A stretch of 64,000 bases of DNA from Delphinapterus leucas (GCF_002288925.2 NW_022098072.1:19893658-19957657), one strand, 5' to 3'; positions 24,750-37,747 are shown, counted from the first letter of the stretch. Notes: a model not told the origin generated them from the letters alone. Translations and numbers: made by a program.

Positions 24750-27700
24750 GGTGTCATCCTAGGCTCCATGGCAAACAGGTGGGAGAGATGTGTGCCAGGC
24801 GGCTGCTCAAAGCTTACTGTGCCGTAGCTGCTTCCGCCACCCTCCCTGGGGCCCCAGACGCAAGAAACACGCAGCGCTTGGTTCTGTAGCACCCAGGGCA
24901 CGGGGAACAATTTCCACAAGAACTGGAGCAATTCATTTTTTCAAAGCAGCCACAGGCTAGGGAAGGGCTCATGAAGACAACTGGAGTCATTACTTCCAAA
25001 GCCAAGCCAACTAGGAAAGAAACCAGCTTGCAGGCAGAAATACCGGCCTCAGCCAAGGGAAGAAGTGTGGCGGCTGCACTACACTTTTCCCAGGAAAAAG
25101 ACAGGAACTTCACTCAGCATGGTGAGCTTGGAAGGAGAAAGAATAAGGAGGAAACCAAGGCAAAGGTTTCCTCAGTGATCACTTAAGGAAAGCTGAAGGG
25201 GGGTTCCTGGGACAGGAAGTTAAAATGAAACTATTTTAGTTTCAGTTTTGCTGAAGCTGCAAGACAATAGTCTCCCCATAGCAGAGTGAAGAGTGACGCT
25301 CTAGCAAAAAGAGGTGGTGGGAAGCCAGTTTTACCTGTGTAGATGACCACCCACATGCAGCCTGCAAAAGAAATTGTAGAGGTTGAAAAGCAGGTTGAAT
25401 AGAAGATGAATTGTGGAGAGAACTGCCCCATGTGATCCAAGAGCTTCGATGTGGCCGTGTGAATAGCTTGATATCTGTCCCTGGAGCTCAAGAGACACAA
25501 TGGATTACTGCTTGATTTCCATGAGAAACCAAAAAGTCTGGCTGCTGTGATGGCAGGACAAAGGAGAGGTGTCTGCTGAGATCAGCCTGCACGCCCTGAG
25601 TTTGTTTGGGCAAAGGGTGTTTCTAAGGGACCATATGCGGGCCATCAGAAGAGAGATCTGAAGTGAGATTATCTTAGATCCTTTCCATAGGACTGTCTGG
25701 AGGCACAAGGGGGCCTCAGCAGAAAGAAGTTAGAGATGTACCCACAGATGCCTTGAGGCTGTGGGAAGAACTGTAAGTGACCAGCCAGAGAAGAGTTACC
25801 TTTGTCCATGTCAGGGAACGTGCAGATGAGAGATGGTAGGATCACCAAAGGACCCATGCAAGAGCCCACAGGCTGCAGAATCAGCTTGAAACACCTGCCA
25901 GAACCAGGGAGGCTGATGCCAGCTCACAGCGGGATTAGTCAAGTAAAAACTCTCCTACCTCTTGCGTCTCCTCCTTCCCTCACTCTGATCAGGAAGGATT
26001 GGGAATCATTATTAGCTAGATAAGGAAGGGGCAAAAACATAGGGTTGGGAAGGAGGTGGAGAGAAGCCAACCATGCCCTCCTTTACTGCTGCAGGCAACT
26101 GGCCTGAAGCAGGGCTGAGCTGGGAATGGGGAGTAGTTCCATCTTTGAGTGAAATTTAAAGTTGGATGATCACACTGACCTGGACATATTAATTATTTAC
26201 TAGAGAGTGTTTTGTTATCTGAAAGGAGCCAGAAAAGTCACGAGATTGGCCCTAAATTTCATCCATGGACAGGGAAGAAGTGGTCTCACAGGAGACTTTC
26301 ATTTAAAGGAGAATGGGAGACATGAATTATGGGGCTTTGTGATTATGTCCATGGGTCATGGCTTGTTCAATGTAACGATGACTTTAGGGTGTGCGAAGTG
26401 AAATCAGATCACCATCTGCTATTTTCATTGCAAGATTCACTGGAAGATACGTGAGCTTTACAATATGTTTCTGAGTCAACTAAGGTTTACAAGAGAGGCC
26501 AGATTCTTGACTGTCAGAACCAGAACATTATACATGAGCAACTCAGCCCATCATTTCACACAGGAAACTGAGGCCCAGAGACATGAGAAGACTTTCCCAA
26601 GCTCACACATATAGAGGCATCAAGAAAAACACAGAAGTATATAGCATCTGCTCACACAAACTATATTTAATTAGGTACATTTCTTTGTAAAGGCCAGATT
26701 TCTTCCTGTTTCCCAGGTCTCTGAGAGTTTAAAGTAAAACTGTAGACAAGGCTCTTGACAGGATGTGAGAAAAATCTATGCTTAGAATCTAACTTTATCC
26801 TTCCCTGATGTCCTCCTAGGCTTAAAACACAGCCACTCCTATTATAAGTATCGTTTTGTTGAATGCTCTAAGCCTGTCTGTGAGCACATACCTGCAAATG
26901 TAAGTTTTTCATTATTCATACTGGTTACTCAATACCTCAAAAACTTTCCTAAGCTCACATACATATTTGCCTTATTCCAAGACAGGGTCTCACATGGTGC
27001 TTGGAACAGAAAAGGTTCAGCAAGTGTTTGCAGAATGACATAATGGTTAGATTCCATTTCACTGTCTATGTGTTCTTTATGTATCAACAACACTGCTTCC
27101 AGAGAAAGAAAAAAGGCAACATGCCTGCTCATCCTTGGGAACCTGGAATCTAGAACCTGGACTCATGTTCAACTCCTTGCAAATCCATAACTCAGGGCCG
27201 CTAAGTGGGGAAGGAAGGAGCAGCCCATTGGGCAGACAACAGTGTGGCAAGTTTGCCCATGTGGCCTTGCTGCACTTCCCACTGGCCACTTCCCTATGCT
27301 GAGCTATTCTGGGGCTGGTGATACAAAAGGCATTCAGCCCCTGGGTCACTTTCTATCCTGTGACGAGAGAGAAACACTCTCAATGAAGGACATATGTGAT
27401 TTAAGGGCAGGTCAAATTCCTGCCCCGATAGACACTCTGTTACACATTTTATTGACCTGGATAGGAATCTGAGGCCCCCAGACAGGACCAACGTAATCAA
27501 TTCGTTAGCCCTTGTTTCTTCAGGATTTCTTTGTTCCTTAGGCTAGTAGTCCTTCAATTACTCAACGATGATGAATAAATGCTCAAGAGTCTTAATTAGA
27601 AGAGAGGAAAAAAATCACTCATTGCATGTGATGCGGTCTCATTGTCTAAATTCTAATAACATAGGCCTAGAAGCTATAATGTCAGCTCTCAGTAGCTGGA

Positions 27701-27910
27701 GCCATCTCTTCCCACTGCAGCCTGGGCAGGGACCGTCGGGGTGTCCTTGGACCTGGTCAGCCTTGACTGTTCCCCGGGTGCCCAGAGGAGCAGCCCGTGA
27801 GCTTCCAGCAGCAGAGCTCCCAGGAGCCCCCTTAGTGGCAGCCTCACCTGCTCCGGGAGGGCGGGGACACCTGGAACCACCTGCAGGCCCAGGAAGACAG
27901 ACGGGCAAAC
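24750..27910. other. SCML4 intron, no gene seen
   Basis: Only a MIR-like segment at about 26560-26612 ('aggaaactgaggcccagaga') was recognised. Open frames here lack family resemblance. Confidence 0.4.
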
Positions 27911-27915
27911 CCTAC

Positions 27916-28110
27916 CTGACTCCATCCTGTCTTCCTGGCTCTCAGGGGCTTCCTCGGAGGCGCTGGTGCCCCTGGGGAACGGCTGGTGGCTGAAGAGGTC
28001 GTCACACAGGAGGCTTCGGCACAGCTTGGCAAGGAAGCGGAGGACGTACCCAATACTGTTCACCACGGGCAGACTCCGCAGGTGCTGCTTCCCGTCAAAG
28101 GATGCGGAGA
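27916..28110 (-). CDS. SCML4: SCML4 fourth coding exon (C-terminal half of SLED domain)
   Basis: Seen: a gctcttccag acceptor ends at 28111. The 195-bp exon starts TC, completing Val, and encodes SASFDGKQHLRSLPVVNSI onward to LLCDDLFSHQPFPRG and finally EDRMES, then one G before a gtaggg donor (phase 1). The first ~48 residues complete the SLED fold and are nearly identical to human SCML4. The last ~18 residues (TSASEEAPESQEDRMES) diverge from the human CSASEKVQEKEEGRMES, as expected for a disordered tail. The intron to the previous exon is 4,572 bp. No frameshift or stop was seen, so the allele looks functional here. Confidence 0.95.
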
Positions 28111-28594
28111 CTGGAAGAGCACAGAGACAGCGACTTAGAGCGGCGCTCTGGAGAAAGCCGTCAGCCCGTCAGCCCTGGGGAAGAGGTTCTGGTTTGTTCA
28201 GTTTTGTTTTGTTTTCAACTAAGTTGTATTGGGATTTCACCTGTTTTTACACTAATGTCCTATTTCAGTTCCAGGATCTCATTCAGGAGACCACATCGGG
28301 TGTAGCTGTTGTGTGAACTCGGTCTCCTCGGGTCTGTGACTGTTTCACAGTCTTTTCTTGTTTTTCATGATCTTGACAGTCTTGAAGAGTACTAGTCAGG
28401 TATTTTGAAAAACGTCCCGCGATCTGGTTTGTCTGATGTTTTTCTTATGATTTTACCGGGGTTATGGGGTTTCGAGGAGGAAGACCACAGAGTCAGTGGG
28501 GGGTGGTACATGACAGCCACAGTTCATCACTGGGATGTTAACCTTTATCTCCTGGCCAAGACACAGTTTGCCACATTTCTCCACTGTATTCTTT

Positions 28595-28797
28595 TTTTTT
28601 TTTTTGCGGTACACAGGCCTCTCACTGTTGTGGCCTCTCCCGTTGCGGAGCACATGCTCCGGACGTGCAGGCTCAGCGGCCATGGCTCACGGGCCCAGCC
28701 GCTCCGCGGCATGTGGGATCTTCCTGGACCGGGACATGAACCCGTGTTCCCTGCATCGGCAGGTGGACTCTCAACCACTGCGCCACCAGGGAAGCCC
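28595..28797 (-). mobile_element. CHR-type SINE (short form), inverted
   Basis: A T-tail, 'gcggtacacaggcctctcac' and a 'gccaccagggaagccc' end are present. A perfect duplication 'tccactgtattcttt' is at 28580-28594 and 28798-28812. It underlies the long spurious plus-strand frame 28405-29094. Confidence 0.95.
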
Positions 28798-29010
28798 TCC
28801 ACTGTATTCTTTGTATTCTGTTCCTGGGAAATAAGTCACAAGGTCCTACCCACAGTTAAGGGCAGTGGAGGGATTAAGCTCTACCTCCTGGAGAGGGAAG
28901 AGTCTCTATATCATTTGGAATTCTTCTATAAAGGAAGACTTGTCCCATTTCCTCCATTTATTTATTTGTTTATTCATCAATATCAGTGCAGACTCAGTAT
29001 ATTTATTCTG

Positions 29011-29150
29011 GGGGAATTCCCTGGCGGTCCAGTGGTTGGGACTCAGCCCTCTCACTGCCGAGGGCCTGGGTTTGGTCCCTGGTTGGGGAACTAAGATTCC
29101 ACAGGCCACATGGTGTGGCCAAAAATAAATAAATAAAAGTTTTAAAAATA
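29011..29150 (+). mobile_element. Older tRNA-derived SINE (CHR/Bov-tA-like)
   Basis: The head 'aattccctggcggtccagtg', 'gtccctggttggggaacta' and a short body 'gtgtggccaaaaataaata' are present. A 10-bp duplication 'tatatttatt' is at 28998-29007 and 29151-29160. Confidence 0.85.
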
Positions 29151-29287
29151 TATATTTATTTTGTGTTGTGGGTTGTCCAATACTATATTATGTATCTTAT
29201 TGCTAAATTATTCCAATTTTTGTCTTTGGGATCTTACAGACTGACTCCTGTGTCCCTATGACATACTCTCATTTATTTTAAGCAACT

Positions 29288-29362
29288 CTAGATAGATAGA
29301 TCTAGATCAATAGGTAGGTCTAGATAGATATGTCTAGATCTAGACATATAGGTATATTCAAA
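29288..29362. repeat. Imperfect (TAGA)n tract
   Basis: Repeated 'agatagatagatctagatc' and 'gtctagatctagaca' units form short internal palindromes. Confidence 0.8.
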
Positions 29363-29869
29363 TAAACTTGAGTTCATACTGAGGCCTCCAGCTCTTAACG
29401 CAGCACCACAGTGTTCAGGGTTCATTCAGCCTAAAGGGGAGGAGTCTTTATAAAAGAACAATAATGTCTCCACAGCGATGCTAGATCAAACTCATTTTCT
29501 CTAGGGTGACCAGAATTTAGAAGAAACACCTGGTTCTTCCAGCGCAGAGCATGTTTCTTTCTGTAATCCTCCTCACAGCCCTCTGCTGCTGCATGAAGCT
29601 CGCACAGCAGCTCCCGGGTGCAGAACACATGAGAAGATCCCCAGCAGGACATTCTGCTGCCACCTGGGCTCTGCCCTCAGCACCAGCACCTGGAAGGCAG
29701 CCTGGATTTTTATACTATATCTCTCAAAGGCTAGCACACTGTAAGGCCTGGGGCAGGGCGACCAGAGCTAGTTTTGATTTCAGAGCTAAAAAACAAACAA
29801 CAAAAAAACTCCACACCCATTTAAATTAGAAATCAAAACAATCTATTTCTTTTGTGTAGCTTTTTATAG

Positions 29870-29990
29870 TTTGACAAGAGCTTTCACACCTATCACCTCA
29901 TTTAGGCCTTCTGACTGTCCTGTGAGGACAGTGGAGAAAAGGTTATGACTCCATAATATGGATGAGGAAACTGAGGAGAAGGCCTAGAGC
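29870..29990 (-). repeat. MIR fragment, inverted
   Basis: 'cacctatcacctcatttagg' through 'gatgaggaaactgaggag' is the middle of MIR in reverse complement. Confidence 0.6.
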
Positions 29991-29999
29991 GTTTTTTTT

Positions 30000-31890
30000 C
30001 CAGCTCATGAGGCCTATAAGTGGCACTTGCCTGTCACTTTAATACTCCAGGTGACTCTCCAGATTAGGAGAGCCAGCAAAGAGCTGCTTAGATGCTCAGT
30101 AAGGGGGTCATCCTGGCCACTCGAACACTCTGGAAATTCCCTCTTAGGTGGGCACTGCTGCTTGCCTCCGATACCTTGAAAGAGTAGGTGTGCTGGAAAC
30201 TGAACCCACAGCAGGAAGGTCTGGGTCATCAGGCCTGTGTCATAAATCAGTGTGTATACATTCCCAGAGGTGCCTGGATGGTCACATAGTAGGAAAATTC
30301 CACCTCCTGGAAGCAGACATGGAATTTGTGAGATCACAAAATCTACCCCTCTGGGAGAGTGTGACTAAGGCAGAGCGTCCCAACAGGTGTGCTAGGAATG
30401 GGTCATGGGTACTGCGACACTATTCCCCCTCAGCCTTTGGGGTGGCCCAAGGCCCAGCCACAGCAGGTTAAATTCCCTTAGCCCATGGTGCCAGCACCAG
30501 TGTTCACCATTTTCTACATGTTGTGCCATGGGGATGTTTAGAAAGCAGTGCCCTAAGGATCAGGTTCTAGGTGGAGAGTGGGAGAGTCTGACTATTCCTC
30601 CTGAGTCCCTCCCTAAACCACCTTGGGGCTAGCACCACCTTGTTGGGCTGCCACATCACCACCAGAAACGTGAATGCCCACCTTGCCACCTCACAACCTA
30701 AGGAGGTGGCATGAGGAGGCCCCTCAGCACTACTGCATTCTCCATGACCAAGTCCTCAGCTCCAGCCTTCCTGGGAATGCTTCAGCCAAGGGAAACTTGG
30801 CAGGGCTCTGCCCGCTCATGCATTGGTGCCAGGCACTGCAGAGCCTCCTCCCCAGCACCGAGGCCCCTGAGGCCGCAGAAAAGCCGAGCAGGAGAGCAGG
30901 GAGAACGGGGTCAGCTCTCCCAGCTTGGGGGGCAGGGGCCACAAAGAACTCAGACGGGATTTGCTCAAGAGTGGGGACACACGGTACAGGAGGATCTTTC
31001 TCTTAGCACTGGGTCTGCGTCTTGAGCCCTGCTGTTTAGCAAGGAAAAGGACAAGGCCTTCAACCTCAGAGGGCAGTCCAGGATCAAGAACCTGGCTCTC
31101 AGAGAGAACAGCCAAGGATCTCTCAGAGGCCTGACAGCAGGACTCTCCTCCTGGCCTCTTTGGTGCAGTACTTCTTTGTCCTGTCTCTGCGCACATCTGC
31201 TGAAGTCTCTTAAAAGTCACCCTGGGTCAGACACATGCACCCAGACCTTGCCAAGTTCTATTTTAATCAATTACCAGCAAGTCAGACCCAGCTTCCTGCT
31301 CACAGGGAGCTCCAGAAGGAGGGCTGAATCAATCAGAGCTGGTAAAGCTGTGTTGGAAAAATCTCCCCATCTGCAAGCCCTCGGGATCAATCTGGAGTTA
31401 AATAAAACACTTATGCTTTGGTTTTTCAGGGTGTAGCCACATTAAAGTCCCCTCTCCCCGACCCTTTCTTAGTCAGCCAGCAGGGTCACCTGCACTGCCC
31501 TGTGGCTGGGGAATTGTATCCCTTTTCCCTGGTGATATGGAGGCTGTGTCTATGATGCTGGGCTAGAGAAGACACCAGGCTGTCCCCCTGGAGTCAAAGC
31601 ATCTTGCAAAGGCCTGGAGCTCCAGGGCTTAAGGGCAGGTGGTAACAACCACTGTGCATGTGGAGAGCCTCGGGTAAGACAGACAGAGCCTCTGAGGGGA
31701 AACATTTGAAGGGGGCAGAGCTCCCAATTCTGCCTCAGACTTGTGGTGACAGTTTCCACTCCCTCTGGATGCTGTTGGTTGGGGTGGAAACTGGAGGAGG
31801 GTGGTGACAATGGGAGATGGGATTGACCCTGAAGGCTCTTGTTTAAAAAAAAAAATGTCCTGTGAGGTGGGGTTTAGACCATGAACTTTC
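30000..31890. other. SCML4 intron, no gene seen
   Basis: No exon found. 30660-31130 is relatively GC-rich with open frames on both strands, but no protein family is recognisable. Confidence 0.4.
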
Positions 31891-31894
31891 TCCA

Positions 31895-32460
31895 CTTCCT
31901 GCATGGTGTTAAGTGCTATGAATAAGGAATAAAGCAGAGGAAGGGAGAATAAATAGTGACAAGGGCTGATGTGTTAGACATATGGTCAGGGAAGGGCTTT
32001 TTGATAAGGTGGCATTTGAGTAGGAATCTGAAGGAACTCCAGGAGCAAGTCACGTGGACAGTTGGGGAAAGAGCATTCCATAAAGAGAGAACAGCAGGTG
32101 CAAAGGCCCTGAGGCAGGAGGAGCATGGTTGGAGGACACAGGAATGAAGCCACTGTGGCCAGAGCAGAGTTTGGGACTCAATAGAAGTGGCCAGTAGATC
32201 AAGGAAGTTCCCAGGACCAGGTCACATAGGACTTGGAGGCCCTTGTAAGGATGTGGGCTTTTTCTCAGAGTGACATGGGAGCCATTGAGGGTTTGGAGAA
32301 AAGGAGGGGCATGATCTGACTTAGATTTTGAAAGAACCAGAATCGTGAAAGGATTCTGGAGATATTTTGAAGTTGATTCTGAAAGGATTCTGGATATATT
32401 CTGCAGTTAGAACAATAGGATTTATTGATGGATTGTAAGTGGGAGGTGAAAGAGGCAAGT
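31895..32460 (-). mobile_element. L2 fragment, inverted
   Basis: Sequence such as 'gtgcaaaggccctgaggcag', 'gggcatgatctgacttagat' and 'gatggattgtaagtgggagg' is the familiar reverse-complement strand of LINE-2. The same order occurs in the copies at 35890 and 41770. Confidence 0.7.
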
Positions 32461-32682
32461 CAAGGGAGAGGATTCAGATGTCCAGTCTTCTTATCCAGAT
32501 CTGGAAGTATCTTCTCCTCAAGCCCCAAGAGACACCTTCGGCACACAGGCTCATTTAAGGACCCTGGAGCCCAGAAGATGGGGACAGACCCTGGCCACAG
32601 TCCCCCAAGCCTGATTACAGCTATTTTCCTCTTTGGAGACACACCCATGGCCCTCCTCATACAGCCTGCTCCAGGGCTTTAC

Positions 32683-32883
32683 CTGACACCATCTCACCAC
32701 CGTAGCCCTGCTTGACCAGGGAGAAGACCAGCTTCTGCTGGTGGGCACAGTCGATGCATGCTTGCACGGCCTGCTGCAGGACAGCCGACGGCCTCTCGGG
32801 CCCAAAGTGCTCGGGGAGCTGCTGTACCTTCCTCCTCTCCAGGTACGGCCCTGCGTTGGCTTGCTTGTTGATGTAGAGGCAGA
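32683..32883 (-). CDS. SCML4: SCML4 third coding exon (N-terminal half of SLED domain)
   Basis: Seen: a tttccacag acceptor ends at 32884. The 201-bp exon begins TC, completing a Val codon with the G carried from the exon at 35050. It encodes CLYINKQANAGPYLERRKVQ through KQGYGGEMVS, then one G before a gtaaag donor (phase 1). This matches SCML4 almost residue for residue, with R for K in the ERRK segment. Known: this segment forms the first half of the SLED (Scm-like embedded) domain, which in the paralogue SCML2 binds double-stranded DNA. The two Cys in CIDCAHQQK are conserved with human. The intron to exon 35050-35179 is 2,166 bp. Chromatin association in the nucleus is the expected role, inferred from the family. 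Confidence 0.95.
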
Positions 32884-33784
32884 CTGTGGAAACAGACCCA
32901 CAAAGCTCTCAGCATCGAAGCACATCAGGCCAGGGGCGGCTCCCGTGCACACTGGGGAGGCCTCAGCCATGTCCCCTTGGCCCTGGTCTTGGGAAAGCAA
33001 AGGCCAAAGTGGGACCAGTTCTTCCCAACTTAAGAAGTAAAAGAGGCAATAGAGTCAATCACCTCCAGCTGCCAGGGCTTGCTCTCAGAAAGGCCTCCCG
33101 GTTGGGAAGAAATAGGCATGTCCTCTCCGATGTACTGAAATCTGAATTGTAGACAATTATAGACAATTGTGGACCATGTATATAAATGTATTTATGTGCT
33201 GGGAACATACACAAAATCTTCCCTTCTCCTCCCAGGAAGCTATCAAGCTATATATAATGTTTGCCATTTTTTTTGTTAACCTTCAGTAATTAAAAAAAAT
33301 CAACATGTTGCTAATTACTCCAAAGACTATATATTCGGTGAAATTCTAAAGAGGATTCTACTTACAATCTCAGGATAATGAACACTCAGCAGTCCATTTA
33401 GGTGAGCCCAACCAATGGTCCCCACACTTTTAAAGTAATAAACCCCATTGGTAAAAAAATTTTTACCACATGCCCTAACATGTGTTTATTTATTTATAGA
33501 TTATATACATTCTCAACCGTATTAATGTATTACATACATTTTAAAGATGTAACCAAAAAATAGAAAATTTTAAAGGATGAGATAAAAAGAAATATTAATA
33601 GTAGGTGTCATATTTTCTTCCACATGTTAATGGCTCCTCTTATGTCTCCCCCTGCCCCCAGCCCAGGTATGAGCATCTTACCCTGGGGGCCACTAGTGCA
33701 GAGAAGCATTAAAGAGGGACTGTAAGAGGAGACCATTAGTACTTTGGAAGGATTAAACAGTAACAACAAAGTTGAAGAAAATTA

Positions 33785-34015
33785 GTTTTTATTGAGCACC
33801 TACTATATTCCAGGCACTGTATATCCTTTATCTTGTTTGATTCTCAAGATAAGCCTGAGAATTAAATATTATTACTTCCTCTACTAAAGAAGAAACTGAG
33901 GTTAAAAGTGGTTAGTGGCTGCTCAGAAAGTGTAATTAATGGTGCAATAGGGATTTTAACTAACATCTTTCTGATGTCATGGCCTGTGCTCTTTTCACTC
34001 TACCAGGCTTCCTTC
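33785..34015 (-). repeat. MIR SINE, inverted
   Basis: 'ttttattgagcacctacta', 'gaagaaactgaggttaaaag' and a final 'ttttcactctaccaggct' follow the full inverted MIR order. Confidence 0.75.
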
Positions 34016-34049
34016 TTCAACTAATCCCACATGATTAAGGAAAATCTAA

Positions 34050-34480
34050 TTGCTAAGGGACCTTCATGCCAGGCAGTGTGCTAGGCCCTACAGAGAAAAT
34101 CTACACAGTCCCTGACTTCAGAGAACTTAGGGCCCAGAAGGGGAGACAGACCTACTCAGAGAATCACAGGAAGTGATGTGGGACCTTGGCTGCAAGAAAC
34201 ATTAGGGAGATGCTAGGAGAGCCCGTCCTGGGAACCTTGGCAGGAAAGTTAGTGAACACTTTCTGGAGGGAGGTACCTGAGCTGAGGTGCAAGGGAGGAA
34301 TAGGTTGACCCTAGAGGAAAGATCATTCCAGAAGAAGGAAAGAGAATATGCTATGATCCTATGATGGGCCCTAAAAACTAAGAGCAGGGCCTTATTGGCC
34401 ATACTACAAAATTTGGTCTTTACCTAACAGCATTAGGAAGGCCCTGAGGGATTTAAGTGGGATGGGGCTGTGGATGGTTT
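34050..34480 (-). mobile_element. L2 fragment, inverted
   Basis: 'gccaggcagtgtgctaggcc', a 'cattccagaagaaggaaag' segment and 'ggccttattggcc' follow the antisense L2 3' region, strongly diverged. Confidence 0.5.
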
Positions 34481-34500
34481 GTGATGAGGGGGAACTATGG

Positions 34501-34501
<1 letters not shown>

Positions 34502-34545
<44 letters not shown>

Positions 34546-34562
34546 AGAGAGAGAGAGAGAGA
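34502..34562. repeat. (TG)n-(GA)n microsatellite
   Basis: About 39 bp of TG repeat, then 'atgtg', then about 17 bp of GA repeat. It generates spurious Thr-His and Cys-Val frames. Confidence 0.97.
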
Positions 34563-35049
34563 CACCATCCGACTGCTGTTACTTTTAAGATGGAACTGTT
34601 GGTTGGTGGATGCCCCATGAGGGAGACTGGGCCGAGCTCCACCCTGAACTGGACTGGAAGGCACTGGGTGGGATTGAGGGGCATTAGGATCCTTAGGAGA
34701 TCTGGAAGTACAAACACAGGGATAGAAACTCTTCAAGGTGAGCAGGTTCGCTGTTGGTGCAAGGTAAACACGGCTCTGAAGATAGTCTGGGCCGCCAACC
34801 ACTCTTTCTAGCCTCCACCCACCCACAGCAACCAGCTGAACCCAAGATGTACTGAAAATCAATTTTAAATAATCCAAGCTGTGAGACACTATACTCCTGT
34901 TCTCAGAGAATTTGGTCATCCTATCTACTGTCCAACTGACACACTGAATCCTTCATTTGAGCGACCTCAGTGGCAGCTCTCTAGTTCACAAAGTAACTTT
35001 AGCTGGCAGGCAGGCCATCCCAGCCTTGGAGTTCATTCGCCTCACCTAC

Positions 35050-35179
35050 CTGTGAGAGCCTGTGGCGCTGCCAAGCTGGGTATGGTGGCTGCATCCTGAG
35101 GGATGGAGCTGAGGTCGGGCTCCGGCGTGCTCCGCGGGGGTGAGAGGGCTAAAGGCGTCATGAGAACCCGAGACTTGAG
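35050..35179 (-). CDS. SCML4: SCML4 second coding exon (Ser/Pro linker)
   Basis: Seen: on the minus strand a pyrimidine-rich acceptor (ctctcttgcag) ends at 35180. The 130-bp exon then encodes LKSRVLMTPLALSPP and continues to SLAAPQALT. It ends with a lone G before a gtaggt donor, so the intron is phase 1. The preceding exon ends in phase 0, and the join GYK|LKSRVL reads through. Human SCML4 has Ile at the first residue of this exon where this sequence has Leu. The segment is rich in Ser, Pro and Ala and shows no folded domain. It links the basic N-terminus to the SLED domain. The exon is too short to stand out as an ORF, and I found it by matching the family and checking the splice sites. Intron to the previous exon: 19,345 bp. 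Confidence 0.92.
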
Positions 35180-37035
35180 CTGCAAGAGAGAACCCAGGGA
35201 GTCAATGAAAATCTGGAGATGCTCTCTGCACTTTCCCAGGATCCTTCCTGGGCTCAGTTAACCACTGCTACTCTGTCATTCTTCCACACCTTTCTATTGT
35301 GCAGCTTTGGGGGCTGAACTTCAGATTCAAGTTCATGATCAAGATTCAAGTTTGGGTCACACCTAGAGGTCAGCTCTGCACCCCGTCCTTACAGTGGAGC
35401 CACCCAGGAAATGACTGTGTCAGGCAGAGGGTGTGGGACACACAGAGGTGTGAGGAATTGCAGCCTATAAGCCTCCTGAGTGCAGGATGCAGGGTGGGGG
35501 ACAGTTCCCAGCCTGAGCCCCTGTGCTCCTGAGGTTCCTGTGGACAGGTCTTTCCTGACAGCCACCCAGTGACCAATCCTGAAGCTTTGCTCACTCTGCT
35601 GAGTTTTCTGTTCACAAAGATCACTGGGTCCTGCTAGAAGAGACAGCAGGAGCCATTCTTCCAAAAGGTGACATGCTTCTCAGGGTTTATTTCCTGCAGT
35701 AGAGACCATCAAAGGCTGATGCTGCTGGTCTATGGACCACACTTTGAGTAGCAAGGGTGTACATTCTGTTGTTAATGTATATGAAATCCCCATCCATATC
35801 CTAACTTGATTCCTGGATTTTTAGGATGTAATAATAATAGTAGTCATGGAGAAATAGTATTCCTACTGCTAGTTATCCAACCATTCTACATTCATTCATT
35901 TAAGTCATACCAGTGTTTAAGGGAAAAACATTCCAGTGAATGAGAATACCAACTGCAAAGGTCCTGAGGCAGAGCATGCCTGGAGTGTTTGTGCCACATT
36001 AAGGTGGCAAGAGTGAGACTGGAGAGGTGGTAAAACCACGGGGCTTTGCAAGACACTGTAAGTTCTTTGACTTTTGCTCTGAGCTCTTCTGAGCAGAGAA
36101 ACTACAGAATCTAAACTGACATTTTTAACAGTCTTTCTGACTGTTGTGTTGAGAAGAGACGAAAGGAGCAAAAGTGAGAGGACCACTAATCTAGAGTAGA
36201 TGAGCGACGATGGTAGGTTGGATCAGGGTGAGAGCAGTGGAGGTGAAGAGAAGGGGACAGATTCTGGACAGATTTTGAAGGAGGAACCAGAAGGACGTTC
36301 TGACACACTGGATGTAGTGTGTGAGAGAAAAAGAAAGAAGTCAAGGATGACTCCGAGGGTTTGGGCCAGGGAGTTTGCAGGTGGGGGAAGGAGGAGGGGA
36401 GAGTGGAGACAACGAGGGAAGGTCGGGTTGATTTTGGACATGTCAGGTTTAAGATGCTTAGATCCAAGAAGAGATGCTAAGTAGGCAGGTATGTATACTG
36501 GACTACGGAGTTCTGGGGGAAAGTCTAAATGGAGATCTAATTTTGGAATCATAAGTAGCGAGTTGATATTTAAGGCCATGATAATGAATGAGATCATCAG
36601 AGAATTGAGGGTAGGTGGAGAAGAGGAGGATCCATTCATTGAGCCCTGAAGGACTCCAACATGAAGAAGTCAGAGAGAGAGGGGTGACCAGCAAAAGAAA
36701 CCAGGAACTCTATCCAGTGGGGTAGAAAGAAAAGCAGGAGAGCATGGCACTGCGGGGACAAGATGAAGAAAGTGTCTCATTGAGAAGAGAGTGACCAACC
36801 ATGTCAAATGCTCGGTCAGACGTGGAGGACCAGAAGTGGCCACATAGCAACTTTTTGACATAAGAGGCTGTGGTGCAGTAGGTGAGATGAGAACCTGATT
36901 GGAATAAGCTTAAGAAATAGTGGGAAGAGAGGCACTGGATCAGGAAGTAAAGCCAACTCTTGCAAGGAGTCTTGTCTTAAAAAGGAGTGGCCAATTAGCC
37001 ACAGCAGCAGGAAAAGTAGGATTGAAAGATTTTTG

Positions 37036-37740
37036 CCCCACAATGAGATACCACCTCACACCCATTAGGATGGCTACTATAAAAAAAATAAGATTTAAAT
37101 TAAAAATAACACATGTTGATGAGGATGTGGAGAAAATACAACGCTTGTGCACTATTGGTGGGAATGTAAAATGGTGCATTCCTCAAAAAATTAAAAATAG
37201 AATTACCCAGAAGTTCCACTTCTCAAAGAATTAAAAGCAGTGTCTCCAAGAGATATTTGTACACTCATGTTCATAGCAGTATTATTCATAATAGTCATTG
37301 TAGAAGCAACAACAAATGTCTATCAGCAGATGAATGGATAAACAAAATGTGGTATATACATACAAGGAAATATTATTCAGCCTTAAAAAGGAAGAAAATT
37401 CTGACACATGCTACGACATGGATGAAACTTGAGGACATTATGCTAAGTGAAATAAGCCAGGTACAAAAAGTCAACAGCTGTATGATTCCACTTATATGAG
37501 GGACCTAGAGTAGTCAAATGCACTTAAACAGAAAGAAGAATGGTGGCTGCTAAGGGATGGAGGGAGGGGGAAAGGGAGAGTCATTGTTTAATGGGTATAG
37601 AGTTTCAGTTTTGCAAGGTGAAAACGTTCTGGAAGTTGGATGCACAGCGATGTGAATATACTTAAACTACTGTACTGTACACTTAGAAATGGTTATGATG
37701 ATAAATTTTATGCCATGTGGTTTTTATCACAATTACTTTT
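37036..37740 (+). mobile_element. 5'-truncated L1 inserted in L2
   Basis: It begins abruptly in ORF2 ('ccacaatgagataccacctc') and includes 'gatgaatggataaacaaaat' and the 3' UTR. The L2 flanks repeat 'aaagatttttg' near 37025-37035 and 'aaagattttttg' near 38117-38128, consistent with a target-site duplication around L1 plus the SINE. Confidence 0.85.
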
Positions 37741-37747
37741 TTAAAAA

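Noticed and set aside
27639..28066. Overlapping alternative frames around SCML4 exon 27916-28110
   Set aside because: They are other-frame shadows or run through the donor into the intron.
28405..29094. 229-residue plus-strand open frame, the longest in the window
   Set aside because: It runs through an inverted CHR SINE and a second SINE; the same peptide fragments recur at 3343, 24537 and, on the other strand, 44503 and 59948.
34404..34919. 171-residue minus-strand frame
   Set aside because: It spans antisense L2 and the TG/GA microsatellite (His-Thr repeats); there is no splice support and no family match.
36200..36639. Overlapping long frames on both strands
   Set aside because: The minus frame is a degraded L2 reverse-transcriptase relic and the plus frame is its shadow.
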